Below, piece by piece: positions 33,166 through 41,148 of a stretch of 64,000 bases of DNA. The stretch spans positions 50,742 to 114,741 of the forward strand of contig JBKPCD010000132.1 of assembly GCA_046727175.1 (NCBI GenBank). Direction: 5' to 3'. The notes beneath the pieces are model-generated. The model did not search any database and had not been told where the DNA came from. It saw nothing but the letters and a program-made list of their open reading frames with translations. The position numbers were made by a program, and so were the translations under genes. The DNA comes from JBKPCD01 sp046727175 (GTDB lineage Bacteria > Acidobacteriota > Vicinamibacteria > Vicinamibacterales > 2-12-FULL-66-21). The stretch's first letter is position 1; every line of letters begins with the position of its first letter.

Positions 33166-33256
33166 AGAAGCTAGAATTCAGAGTGAGCACTCCCGCCGAT
33201 CGGGATCATTTGGGAGGCTCACGGTCACTCTAGCTTCTAACTTCTCGCTTCTGGCA
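33166..33256. repeat. AGAAGCTAGAA word array, inverted arms (copy 1)
   Basis: The left arm AGAAGCTAGAATTCAGAGTGA is complemented by the right arm TCACTCTAGCTTCTAACTTCT (each given in part). A second array with the same words is at 48021-48091. Here it lies between the HEAT-cyclophilin stop and the intrinsic terminator. Confidence 0.8.
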
Positions 33257-33271
33257 AGCGTCGGGACAAAC

Positions 33272-33300
33272 AAAAAGGGGGCGACGGCCGCCCCCTTTTT
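33272..33300. terminator. Bidirectional intrinsic terminator
   Basis: AAAAA, stem GGGGGCG (33277-33283), loop ACGGC, stem CGCCCCC (33289-33295), TTTTT. The stem with U-runs on both strands would stop the HEAT-cyclophilin transcript (plus) and the tiny gene at 33317-33367 (minus, whose stop is 16 nt away). Confidence 0.92.
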
Positions 33301-33316
33301 CAGCGGGTGAAATGGC

Positions 33317-33367
33317 TCAGCGCTTCTTGCCGCCCTTCTTCTTCCCGCCCTTGGCCTTCTTCGCCAT
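33317..33367 (-). CDS. Tiny Lys/Gly-rich peptide, 16 residues (paralogue A)
   Basis: The minus strand reads MAKKAKGGKKKGGKKR then TGA. A GGGGGGG tract lies 9 nt before the ATG as a plausible ribosome-binding site, and the intrinsic terminator at 33272-33300 begins 16 nt after the stop. A second gene 260 bp away (33626-33679) encodes the same peptide with one extra Thr. Between the two, six codons differ synonymously (Ala, Lys x3, Gly x2) and none non-synonymously, and the stops differ (TGA/TAA), a pattern expected of a conserved protein and not of a DNA repeat. The calculated charge is about +9. No family is recognised; a nucleic-acid- or ribosome-binding role is a guess. Confidence 0.7.
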   Translation of the reverse strand: MAKKAKGGKKKGGKKR

Positions 33368-33384
33368 TACGATTATCCCCCCCT

Positions 33385-33573
33385 TCACGCGTGGGCTTCG
33401 TGCGAGGAGCTCTCACCGCTTTGCGGCGCCGCTGCCTTCTGGCACGCCGGCCCGCCTTCGTCGGCGCTCTTCGCTTCCTTGCTTACGTCCGCGATCGCGA
33501 TCGCATCGCGTCCGATCGCGGATTCACTCTCGCGATCCATCAGAGGGCATCGGGCACGCGAGAGAGTCAGCAT
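33385..33573 (-). CDS. Possible small Ser/Ala/Glu-rich ORF upstream of paralogue A
   Basis: A 62-residue frame (or 51 residues from the second ATG at 33540, MDRESESAIGRDAIAIADV) ends 17 nt before paralogue A. The codons favour G/C at third positions as real genes here do, but no Shine-Dalgarno precedes either ATG, and the first ATG abuts the terminator of the neighbouring tiny gene. It could be a co-transcribed small gene, a decayed gene, or chance. No homology is recognised. Confidence 0.22.
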   Translation of the reverse strand: MLTLSRARCPLMDRESESAIGRDAIAIADVSKEAKSADEGGPACQKAAAPQSGESSSHEAHA

Positions 33574-33575
33574 CC

Positions 33576-33608
33576 AAAAAAAAGGGGGTGTCAGCTCGCG
33601 ACACCCCC
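33576..33608 (-). terminator. Intrinsic terminator of tiny gene B
   Basis: On the minus strand: GGGGGTGTC, 7-nt loop GCGAGCT, GACACCCCC, then eight U. It starts 17 nt after the stop of the 33626-33679 gene and is oriented for it. Confidence 0.93.
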
Positions 33609-33625
33609 GGACCGGCAGGCGGCTC

Positions 33626-33679
33626 TTAGCGTTTCTTCCCGCCCTTTTTCTTGCCGCCTTTCGCAGTCTTCTTCGCCAT
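33626..33679 (-). CDS. Tiny Lys/Gly-rich peptide, 17 residues (paralogue B)
   Basis: The minus strand reads MAKKTAKGGKKKGGKKR then TAA. A near-perfect Shine-Dalgarno AAGGAGG lies 4 nt before the ATG, a consensus-like promoter (TTGACA) is about 115 nt upstream, and a strong terminator follows 17 nt after the stop. It is therefore a complete, compact transcription unit of about 170 nt. Compared with paralogue A it has one inserted Thr codon and six synonymous codon changes. Nine of the 17 residues are Lys or Arg, so the peptide should be unstructured and polycationic. It is too short for ordinary gene finders, and I recognise no family; small basic ribosomal proteins such as bTHX are the nearest analogy, not a match. 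Confidence 0.78.
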   Translation of the reverse strand: MAKKTAKGGKKKGGKKR

Positions 33680-33771
33680 TATTCCTCCTTGGAATGTGGC
33701 AGCTCAGCTTTGTTACCGGTTACCGAGGGTCACCACAGGTGGGCTGAGCGGTCCACCCTCATACAAGATAT

Positions 33772-33801
33772 AGATTATGGATGAGAAAAATCGAGTGTCA
33801 A
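33772..33801 (-). promoter_or_regulatory. Sigma-70-type promoter of tiny gene B
   Basis: On the minus strand TTGACA (33796-33801) is followed by 16 nt and CATAAT (33774-33779), or 18 nt and TAATCT (33772-33777). This leaves a leader of roughly 85-90 nt before ATG 33679, containing a GGTGG...CCACC pairing (near 33740-33757) whose role is unknown. Confidence 0.7.
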
Positions 33802-33934
33802 GCACAAAGTGCGCAAAATGTCAAAAAAAAGAACGGCGATCACCGATCCTTTGCATCGCTGAATGCGCGAGTGTGGAGATCCCACGAAGAACCCGACGTG
33901 TGAACGATGAACTTTGGACCCTGAACCTCGAACC

Positions 33935-35614
33935 CTACTTCGACAGTCGCGCGAGCGCGCGTGAGGCGGCATTGCGCGTCTCTTCGGCGGCGCCGAAGAG
34001 CGTCGACGCGACGCGATACCACGCGATCGCCTGATCGCGTTCCCCGGCGCGCTCGCGCAGCCGTGCGGCTTCGAGATAGGCGGTCGCGAGAATCGGCGGC
34101 GGACATTCGCGCGCGCCCTGAATCGACAGCTCGAACTGTGTCAGCGCTCCTGCATCGTCACGTCGCGCCTGGAGGACCCGTCCGAGACGATAGTGCGCAA
34201 CCGGATCCTGCGGGTTGAGCGCCACCGAGCGCTCGAGCGCGGCGCTCGCGGCTGGCAGGTCGTCCTTCTCGAGCCGGCGCCAGCCTTCGAGCGAGAGTCG
34301 ATACGCGTCCGCCTTGCGCACGTCCGGCCGATGGCGGATCCGTTCCGCCGCCTGACCGCGGATGTCGAAGGGATCGTCCGGTGGCGCGCTCGTCGTCGCG
34401 CTCCGGTAGGCCGCTGTTGCTGCCGGCCGAGCACCCAGGCGGTCGTATGCCTCCCCAAGGCGCAGATACGCCAGACCCAGCGACGAATACGGCGCAGCCG
34501 GCCTCGCCGCCGTGATTCCCTGCAGCTGTTCGATTGCGTGATCCGTTTGGTGCAGCGCTTCGAGCTGGCGAGCCGATCCGAGACGCGCCTGCACTTCGGC
34601 AATGCCGGAGGCGTTCACCCGCTGTTCGCGCGCCATCGACAGCAGCGCGCGCCACGTATCGAGGCTCCGCATCACATCGTGTTCGTAGGCGTCCTGGATT
34701 TCGGCAATCTGCATCAGAAAGAGCGGATTGCCCGGATAGCGCCGCTGGAGACCGCGCAGCAGCTCGAGCGCGCGATCCGTCTGGCGCTCGTACCAGAGAT
34801 ACACGAGGTGCAGCTGGTAGTCCGCTTCTCCTTGCAGCAGGCGCCCCTCGTTGCGGGCGCGCAGCATCTGCTCGAGGCCTTCATCGCGATCGCCGCCTGG
34901 CAGCAAGAGGAGAAACCGCAGAATCCGCGCGCCGGCAGGTGCGACGTCGGCATAGTACTTATAGAGGCCGATGCCGAAATAGGCGTCGTCGAGTCCAGGC
35001 GCGAGTTCGACGGCTCGTTCGAGAGCGTGCTTGATCCGCTTGCCGTCGCGGGCTGCGGCGAGCTTGTCATCCCGAAGGACCCGAAACTGCACGCGCGTCG
35101 CATACGCGCCTCCGAGATAGAACCAGGCTTCGGCGTCGTCCGGGTTTCGGCGCGTCCATTCCTCGGTCGAGCGGATTGCGCGTTCGACCGAGGCGAGGAA
35201 CTCCTCATCGAGCGTTCGGCTGAACGGGTCGAGCAGGATGCGCCACCACAAGGCGGTCGCGTCGAGCACGTCACACGCCTCGCGCGGCGCCGGACCGCAG
35301 GCGCGGCGCAACTCCGCGTCCACTTGATCGAATCGGGCGTCGAGGATGAATTCGTAGACGCGCGCAAGCGCGTCTTCGCCGCGCAGATCCGGCGGGTTTT
35401 CGACTGGAGAGGCCGCGTGCTCCCTGCCGACAGGCGGTCTTGTGCGCTGAGCGGCGGAGGCTTCGCGCGCCTCCGATGGATGGACGTGAATCAAGGTGAC
35501 CGTAATCGCGACGAGCGCCGCCACCAGCTCTCGACAGCGCCTCGCGGTGGCGCTCCACGCCCCACTGCGCACAGAACGCGCGGCGGGGATCCCCCTACGC
35601 CGTTCCACGGTCAT
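33935..35614 (-). CDS. Exported TPR-repeat protein
   Basis: 559 residues. A long N-terminal basic region leads to one hydrophobic helix (about 30-47, LVAALVAITVTLIHVH) that may be a signal anchor. The rest is helical repeats: WTRRNPDDAEAWFYLGGAYA, ALERAVELAPGLDDAYFGIGLYKYY and ALERSVALNPQDPVAHYRLGRVLQ are TPR-like (quoted in parts). No catalytic motif is seen. It starts with an ATGA overlap on the ddl stop, so it is translated from the ddl transcript. Function unknown; TPR proteins usually scaffold complexes. Confidence 0.85.
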   Translation of the reverse strand: MTVERRRGIPAARSVRSGAWSATARRCRELVAALVAITVTLIHVHPSEAREASAAQRTRPPVGREHAASPVENPPDLRGEDALARVYEFILDARFDQVDAELRRACGPAPREACDVLDATALWWRILLDPFSRTLDEEFLASVERAIRSTEEWTRRNPDDAEAWFYLGGAYATRVQFRVLRDDKLAAARDGKRIKHALERAVELAPGLDDAYFGIGLYKYYADVAPAGARILRFLLLLPGGDRDEGLEQMLRARNEGRLLQGEADYQLHLVYLWYERQTDRALELLRGLQRRYPGNPLFLMQIAEIQDAYEHDVMRSLDTWRALLSMAREQRVNASGIAEVQARLGSARQLEALHQTDHAIEQLQGITAARPAAPYSSLGLAYLRLGEAYDRLGARPAATAAYRSATTSAPPDDPFDIRGQAAERIRHRPDVRKADAYRLSLEGWRRLEKDDLPAASAALERSVALNPQDPVAHYRLGRVLQARRDDAGALTQFELSIQGARECPPPILATAYLEAARLRERAGERDQAIAWYRVASTLFGAAEETRNAASRALARLSK

Positions 35615-36771
35615 GTCACGCTGGTGCGCAACTGCTGCTTTTCGGCATGCCGCTCGATCGCGAGCGCGATGAGCCGGTCAAGCAGCGTCGGATAGTCGAC
35701 GCCCGAAGCGGCCCACATCTTCGAGTACATGCTGATCGTCGTGAAGCCGGGGATCGTGTTCACTTCGTTGACGTAGATGGCTCCGGTGCCGCGCGCGATG
35801 AGGAAGTCCACGCGCGCCATGCCGGCGCAATCGATCGCCTGGAACGCCTCGATTGACAACCGGCGGATCTCGTCAGCGCTACCAGGCGCGAGATCCGCGG
35901 GAATGATCACCTTCGAATCCGCGTCGATGTACTTTGCTTCGTAATCGTAGAACTCGCGAGAGGGGACGACCTCTCCAGGAACGGACGCTGCCGGTTCGTC
36001 GTTGCCGAGGACCGCGCATTCGATCTCTCGCGCATCCGGCACAGCCGCTTCGACGACGATCTTGCGATCGAATGCGCCGGCGAGATCCATTGCCATCGAA
36101 AGCGACGCCTCGTCCTTCGCTTTAGAAATGCCGACGCTCGATCCGAGATTCGCCGGCTTGACGAACATCGGAAAGCCGAGCGCGCCCGCGAGATCGGCGA
36201 GAACAGCCGGACGCCGCCGCTCCCATTGATGGCGAAGCACCACACGATACGGACAGACCGGCAGGCCCTGCTGGGCAAAGACGACCTTCATCAATGCCTT
36301 GTCCATCCCGACCGCAGATGCGAGCACGCCGGCGCCGACGTACGGCACGTTGGCGAGCTCGAGCAGTCCCTGGATCGTGCCGTCCTCGCCGTAAGGACCG
36401 TGCAGCACGGGAAAGATCACGTCGACGTTAAGGCCCGTAACGATCGCCTGGCCGGTGTCCTTGCTGGTCCCGATGTGTCGATCGATCGCGAGGATGGTCT
36501 CCTGGCTTGGCCGCGCGACGAGGTGAACTTCACGTCCCTCACGCGTCGGTCGTGCCGCGTCCAACCGTGCTTGATCGATCACCTCCGCCGCTGACACTGC
36601 GGTCGGCGGCTTATCGGCGATCGCCCACCGCCCCTCCTTGTCGATCCGGATCGGGATCGGCTCGTATCGCCCGCGATTCAGGTTCGCGAATACCGCGGCA
36701 GCCGAGGCGAGCGACACTTCGTGCTCACCCGAACGGCCGCCGTACAGCACACCGACTCGAAGGCGCTTCAC
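35611..36771 (-). CDS. ddl: D-alanine--D-alanine ligase
   Basis: 386 residues from GTG 36771 (KRLRVGVLYGGRSGEHEVSL); the in-frame reading to 37206 runs antisense through tgt and is rejected. ATP-grasp enzyme making D-Ala-D-Ala for peptidoglycan. Motifs: GGRSGEHEVSLASA, FPVLHGPYGEDGTIQG, VGAGVLASAVGMDK, FVKPANLGSSVGISKA, ARVDFLIARGTGAIYVNEVNTIPGFT (parts). The presence of a long ligand-binding insert suggests the DdlA-like length class. A TATCCT box (36778-36783) lies 6 nt before the start, suggesting a leaderless mRNA. Confidence 0.96.
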   Translation of the reverse strand: MKRLRVGVLYGGRSGEHEVSLASAAAVFANLNRGRYEPIPIRIDKEGRWAIADKPPTAVSAAEVIDQARLDAARPTREGREVHLVARPSQETILAIDRHIGTSKDTGQAIVTGLNVDVIFPVLHGPYGEDGTIQGLLELANVPYVGAGVLASAVGMDKALMKVVFAQQGLPVCPYRVVLRHQWERRRPAVLADLAGALGFPMFVKPANLGSSVGISKAKDEASLSMAMDLAGAFDRKIVVEAAVPDAREIECAVLGNDEPAASVPGEVVPSREFYDYEAKYIDADSKVIIPADLAPGSADEIRRLSIEAFQAIDCAGMARVDFLIARGTGAIYVNEVNTIPGFTTISMYSKMWAASGVDYPTLLDRLIALAIERHAEKQQLRTSVT

Positions 36772-36777
36772 GAAAGA

Positions 36778-36783
36778 AGGATA
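36778..36783 (-). promoter_or_regulatory. TATCCT -10 box, leaderless ddl promoter
   Basis: TATCCT ends 6 nt before the GTG of ddl. A second TATCCT on the plus strand (36820-36825) lies 9 nt before the divergent tgt GTG, so the 63-bp gap appears to carry two back-to-back promoters. Confidence 0.5.
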
Positions 36784-36834
36784 CAGGAGTCGGGAGGGAG
36801 GAGGTAGGAGGTCGTCGGTTATCCTTTCTTCTAC

Positions 36835-37998
36835 GTGGTTTCCTCGTTCAAATTCATCGTCACCCACCGCGATGGCGCAGCGCGACGAGGTGAGCTGCAC
36901 ACGGCGCATGGCGTCGTTCAAACGCCCGTGTTCATGCCCGTCGGCACCCGCGGGGCCGTGAAGGGCGTTACGCATCGCGATCTCGAGGACCTCGGCGCGG
37001 AGATCATCCTTGGCAACACGTATCACCTTTTCTTGAGACCTGGAGATGAACTGATTGCCCGCTGTGGCGGTCTGCATCGGTTCATCGGCTGGGCGCATCC
37101 GATTCTCACCGACAGCGGCGGCTATCAGGTCTTCAGCCTCGCCGAGCGGCGACGTGTCACGGAAGCTGGAGTGGAGTTCAGGTCGCATCTCGACGGCGCG
37201 CTGCACCTGCTGACGCCGGAGACGGCGACCGACATTCAGTGGCGGCTCGGATCCGACATCGCGATGGTGCTCGACGAGTGCATCGCCACGTCGGCCACTG
37301 ACGGCGTTGCGCGTACAGCGATGGAGCGGTCGATCCGCTGGGCGGCACGCGCCCGCGCGCGATGGCTCGAGGTGCGCGACCGCGGATCAATCGAGGGGGT
37401 GAACGTTGACGTCAACGGGCAGGCGCAGTTCGGCATCGTCCAGGGCGGGACCCATCCGGCGCTGCGCACCGAGAGCGCCCAGTCGACGATGGCAGTCGGC
37501 TTCGAGGCGTACGCGATTGGCGGTTTGAGCGTTGGAGAACCGGCCGAGGTGATGTACGACGTCGTGCGTCACACCGCGGCGCAGCTGCCCGAGGATCGTC
37601 CTCGCTATCTCATGGGAACGGGTCTCCCCGACGATCTCTTCGAGTGCATCGCCCGCGGAATCGACATGTTCGATTGCGTGTTACCCACACGCAACGCGCG
37701 GAACGGTCAGCTCATCACCCGCACGGGCCCCCTGGTGGTCAAGAACGCGCGTTATGCCGAGGATCCGCTGCCGCCCGATCCCGAGTGCGGCTGTTACACG
37801 TGCCGGCACTTCTCGCGCGCCTACCTCCGACATCTCTTCCTGGCGGGTGAGATGGCGGGAGCGACGCTGAACACCATCCACAACCTCTACTTTTACCTTG
37901 ACACTATGCGGAGGATTAGAGAAGCTATAGTGTTCGGCGCGTTTGAAAAACTCCGCCAGGAGTTCCGACAAACCTTCTTCCGCCGACCTCAGCGCTGA
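36835..37998 (+). CDS. tgt: tRNA-guanine(34) transglycosylase
   Basis: 387 residues. Exchanges guanine-34 for preQ1 in tRNAs with GUN anticodons. Seen: TPVFMPVGTRGAVKG, ILGNTYHLFLRPGDELI, LTDSGGYQVFSL (active-site Asp), the second catalytic region YAIGGLSVGEP, RYLMGTGLPDDLFECIARGIDMFDCVLPTRNARNG (parts) and the zinc site CGCYTCRHFSRAYLRHL. GTG start. It leads a tgt-yajC-secD-secF run, the same order as in many bacteria. Confidence 0.97.
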   Translation: MVSSFKFIVTHRDGAARRGELHTAHGVVQTPVFMPVGTRGAVKGVTHRDLEDLGAEIILGNTYHLFLRPGDELIARCGGLHRFIGWAHPILTDSGGYQVFSLAERRRVTEAGVEFRSHLDGALHLLTPETATDIQWRLGSDIAMVLDECIATSATDGVARTAMERSIRWAARARARWLEVRDRGSIEGVNVDVNGQAQFGIVQGGTHPALRTESAQSTMAVGFEAYAIGGLSVGEPAEVMYDVVRHTAAQLPEDRPRYLMGTGLPDDLFECIARGIDMFDCVLPTRNARNGQLITRTGPLVVKNARYAEDPLPPDPECGCYTCRHFSRAYLRHLFLAGEMAGATLNTIHNLYFYLDTMRRIREAIVFGAFEKLRQEFRQTFFRRPQR

Positions 37999-38031
37999 AT
38001 GCCGGTTCTATCCAGTAGTCTATTCTTTGCC

Positions 38032-38337
38032 ATGGGCGCACCTGGCCAGCCAGCGCCCTGGGTGACGTTCATCCCGTATATTTTGATCCTGGGGATCTTC
38101 TATTTCCTGATCCTCATGCCCATGCGCCGGCGGCAGAAGAAGGTTCAGGAGTTTCAAGACTCCTTAAAGGTCGGCGACAAGGTGGTCACCACCAGCGGCA
38201 TCTACGGAAAGATCACCAAGGTGAACGACCATTCCGTGCAGGTGCAGGTGGCCGACAAGGTGCAAATCGAGGTCGCCCGTAAGGCGATTGGCGGCTACCA
38301 GGGGCAGGAACCGGTAGTGACCGACTCGAGCCTATGA
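38032..38337 (+). CDS. yajC: Sec translocon accessory protein YajC
   Basis: 101 residues from ATG 38032 (MGAPGQPAPWVTFIPYILIL); an in-frame ATG at 37999, directly after the tgt stop, adds 11 residues. One TM helix (about 14-33), the basic MPMRRRQKKVQEFQDSL segment, then the conserved LKVGDKVVTTSGIYGKI domain. YajC binds SecDF and assists protein export. A TATTCT box (38021-38026) ends 5 nt before ATG 38032, which favours that start through a leaderless transcript. Confidence 0.9.
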   Translation: MGAPGQPAPWVTFIPYILILGIFYFLILMPMRRRQKKVQEFQDSLKVGDKVVTTSGIYGKITKVNDHSVQVQVADKVQIEVARKAIGGYQGQEPVVTDSSL

Positions 38338-38349
38338 ACCGCGTATTCG

Positions 38350-38374
38350 CGGATTCACGCAGATTTCGTGGATC
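38350..38374. repeat. GATTCACGCGGATTT repeat, copy 2
   Basis: CGGATTCACGCAGATTTCGT in the yajC-secD gap, matching the copies at 303-328 and 42611-42632 with few changes. Confidence 0.6.
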
Positions 38375-38395
38375 CCGAAAACACGTGACCTCTGG

Positions 38396-40006
38396 ATGAA
38401 AGCGATGACCAAGAATCTCCGCTGGAAAGTGCTGACGATCGTCGTCGTCGGCATCGTCTTTTTCGCCGTCGGCATCTATCCCATTCTGGTGAATCGGTCT
38501 CACTTGCCGGCACCCGGCTGGCTGATGCAGAAGCAGCTCAAGCTGGGACTCGATCTCAAAGGCGGCGTCCACCTCGTGATGCGCGTGCAGACCGACGAAG
38601 CACTGAAGATTGCGACGACGACGACGAGCGAGCAGCTGAGAGAGGCGCTGCGGACGGCGGGTGTCACGGTGGGTGCGATTGCCGTGACGTCGCCGACCTC
38701 GTTCAAGGTGGAAGGCGTTCCGCCTGATCGTGATAACGAGTTCCGTAAGGCGTCGGACGACGTCGCGAGCGCCAACTACAATCGCAGTCCGGGCGTCAGC
38801 GGGTCGTACGAGTTCACGATGAAGCCGAACGTTGCGAACGACATGCGCGAGCAGACAGTCGTGCAGGCGCTCGAAACGATCGATCGGCGCGTCAATGAAC
38901 TCGGGGTGGCCGAACCCAACATCTCGCGATACGGTCAGTCGAACGATCAGATTCTCGTCCAGCTGCCCGGGGTCACTGACGTGGCGCACGCGAAGGAGAT
39001 CATGGGCAGGACCGCTCTCCTCGAGCTCAAGATCGTCGAGAGCGGACCCGCCCCGACGAAAGAAGCCCTGCTCCAGTCGCACGGAGGACAGGTGCCTCCG
39101 GACATGGAAGTGATCACCGGCGCCGCCGGATCGCGTGCGGGCACCGAGTACTACCTCGTTCGCAAGGTGGCAGCCGTGACCGGACGCGATCTGCGTGATG
39201 CACGACCGGGGCTCGACGAGAACAACCGGCCCGCCGTCCGCTTCTCGCTCACGCCGGATGGGTCCCGCAAATTCGGCAAGGTGACCGGCGAGAACATCGG
39301 CCGGTCGCTCGCGATCATCCTCGACGGCTCCGTGCGTTCCGCGCCGCGGATTGACGGAAAGATTACCGACGAGGGGCGGATTTACGGCAGCTTCACGAGT
39401 GAAGAGGTCGCGGATCTGTCGCTGACGCTGCGGTCCGGCGCGCTGCCCGCCTCCCTCAGCAACCTCGAAGAACGAGTCATCGGTCCGACGCTTGGCGCTG
39501 ACTCGATCCGGTCTGGCGTCATGGCTTCCGTCGTCGGTCTCGCGCTCGTCGTTGCCTTCATGCTCTTTTATTACAAGCTGTCGGGTGTCAACGCGATCAT
39601 CGCGCTCATGATGAATCTCATCATCCTGCTCGGGCTGATGGCTTACATCGGCGCGACGATGACGCTGCCGGGCATCGCGGGGTTCGTGCTCACGATGGGC
39701 ATCGGCGTCGATTCGAACGTGCTGATCTTCGAGCGCATCAAGGAGGAACTCGCCGGCCAGCGCGGAGTTCGTGCCGCGATCAACACCGGATTCTCGCGTG
39801 TGTTCTGGACGCTGCTCGATACGCACGTCGCCTCGCTGATTTCGGCCGCGTTCCTGTTCCAGTTCGGGACCGGGCCGATCCGCGGGTTCGCCATGACGCT
39901 GACGATCGGGCTGCTGACGAACCTGTTCACCTCGATTTTCGTGTCCAAGACGCTGTTCGAGCTGGAGCTTGCACAGCGGAAGACGGCGACGGCGCTCAGC
40001 ATCTAA
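38396..40006 (+). CDS. secD: Protein translocase subunit SecD
   Basis: 536 residues. Works with SecF and YajC to use the proton-motive force late in protein export. N-terminal TM (about 10-30), the GLDLKGGVHLVM motif, a periplasmic P1 domain with ETIDRRVNELGVAEPNI and LPG, then five C-terminal TM helices (about 370-520) including GFVLTMGIGVDSNVLIFERIKEEL, where most SecD have GVDANVLIFER (Ala to Ser here). Secondary ATG at 38405. The 58-bp gap before it holds a GATTCACGCAGATTTCG word. Confidence 0.97.
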   Translation: MKAMTKNLRWKVLTIVVVGIVFFAVGIYPILVNRSHLPAPGWLMQKQLKLGLDLKGGVHLVMRVQTDEALKIATTTTSEQLREALRTAGVTVGAIAVTSPTSFKVEGVPPDRDNEFRKASDDVASANYNRSPGVSGSYEFTMKPNVANDMREQTVVQALETIDRRVNELGVAEPNISRYGQSNDQILVQLPGVTDVAHAKEIMGRTALLELKIVESGPAPTKEALLQSHGGQVPPDMEVITGAAGSRAGTEYYLVRKVAAVTGRDLRDARPGLDENNRPAVRFSLTPDGSRKFGKVTGENIGRSLAIILDGSVRSAPRIDGKITDEGRIYGSFTSEEVADLSLTLRSGALPASLSNLEERVIGPTLGADSIRSGVMASVVGLALVVAFMLFYYKLSGVNAIIALMMNLIILLGLMAYIGATMTLPGIAGFVLTMGIGVDSNVLIFERIKEELAGQRGVRAAINTGFSRVFWTLLDTHVASLISAAFLFQFGTGPIRGFAMTLTIGLLTNLFTSIFVSKTLFELELAQRKTATALSI

Positions 40007-40018
40007 CGCAGGGACATC

Positions 40019-41011
40019 ATGCAGATCTTCCACAACCCCAACTACGATTTCGTCCGGTGGCGCTGGCACGCCATCGCGCTGTCCTGGATCATCGTGCTCG
40101 CCGGGCTCGTCACGATCTGGCGAATGGGGATGCCGCTCGGCGTCGAGTTCTCGGGCGGCACGATCGTCATCGTGCGATTCGATCAGGTCGCGGACAACCA
40201 GCAGGTGCGCGCCGCCCTCGACAAGGGAATGCCGGGTGTCGGTCAGAACGCGGTCATCAACCGCTACGGTGATCCATCCGCTCGGCAGGTCATGATCCGT
40301 GTGCCGATGGTCGGCGCCGAAGCCGGTACGAGTCTCAGTCAGACGGCGGATGCCGTCATGTCGTCACTCAAGGCCGCCGGGTTGAAAGTGGAGGACAAAC
40401 CGGTTGGAACCGAAATCGTGGGTCCGAGCGTTGGCGAGCAGCTCACGCGGCAGGGCACGCTCGCGACGGTGCTTGCGCTTGCGGGCATCCTCGTGTACAT
40501 CGGCCTAAGGTTCCAGTTCAGCTTCGCGATCGGCGCCGTGGTCGCCACGATTCACGACCTGCTGGTCACGCTCGCGTTTCTGGCGTTCTTCCGCTACGAC
40601 CTTTCGCTGAACGTCATCGCCGCGATTCTGACCATCACCGGATACTCGACGAACGACACGATCGTCATCTTCGACCGCGTGCGCGAGAACATGAAGGGCA
40701 TGCGGCGCGACAACATCTCGCACATCATCAACGTCGCGGTCAACCAGACGTTGAGTCGAACCGTGATCACCGCGGGCACCGCGCTCCTGAGCTCGTTGGC
40801 GTTGTTCTTCTTCGGCGGCGAAGTCCTGCACGGATTTGCCTTCACCATGATCGTCGGGATCATCACAGGCACCTACTCCAGCGTGTTCATTGCCGCAGCG
40901 ATCGTGGTGATCTGGCAGAGTCGCAAAGGCCCTGCGGGCGCCAGACGTCAGCCTGTCACCGAGGCGCCGCCGACAGCTGTGCGCAAGCCCGCTCGCCGGC
41001 GGGTGTCATAA
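40019..41011 (+). CDS. secF: Protein translocase subunit SecF
   Basis: 330 residues. Six TM helices with the periplasmic domain between TM1 and TM2; GVEFSGGTIVIVRF and the helix signature YSTNDTIVIFDRVREN are present. The C-terminal tail is Lys/Arg/Pro-rich and cytoplasmic. It begins 12 bp after secD, so the two are co-transcribed and form SecDF. Confidence 0.97.
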   Translation: MQIFHNPNYDFVRWRWHAIALSWIIVLAGLVTIWRMGMPLGVEFSGGTIVIVRFDQVADNQQVRAALDKGMPGVGQNAVINRYGDPSARQVMIRVPMVGAEAGTSLSQTADAVMSSLKAAGLKVEDKPVGTEIVGPSVGEQLTRQGTLATVLALAGILVYIGLRFQFSFAIGAVVATIHDLLVTLAFLAFFRYDLSLNVIAAILTITGYSTNDTIVIFDRVRENMKGMRRDNISHIINVAVNQTLSRTVITAGTALLSSLALFFFGGEVLHGFAFTMIVGIITGTYSSVFIAAAIVVIWQSRKGPAGARRQPVTEAPPTAVRKPARRRVS

Positions 41012-41144
41012 ACGGTGCTAACGGTGTTGACGGTGCTGACGGTGCGTGAGATGTCGAGAGGGATACGAGTATTCGCTGCGGGCACGATCAGCCCTGTGAG
41101 CCGCTTCAGCACCTTCAGCACCACCAGCACCGTCAGCACCTTCT
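41012..41144. repeat. GTGCTGA word array, inverted arms (copy 2)
   Basis: The left arm (41012-41046) is ACGGTGTTGACGGTGCTGAC-like; the right arm (41101-41141) is TCAGCACCTTCAGCACCACC-like, its complement. It separates secF from uppP and comes within a few bases of the uppP start. Confidence 0.8.
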
Positions 41145-41148
41145 CCTG

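Noticed and set aside
38213..40069. 618-residue minus-strand frame
   Set aside because: Antisense to yajC and secD; composition typical of a GC-rich shadow frame.
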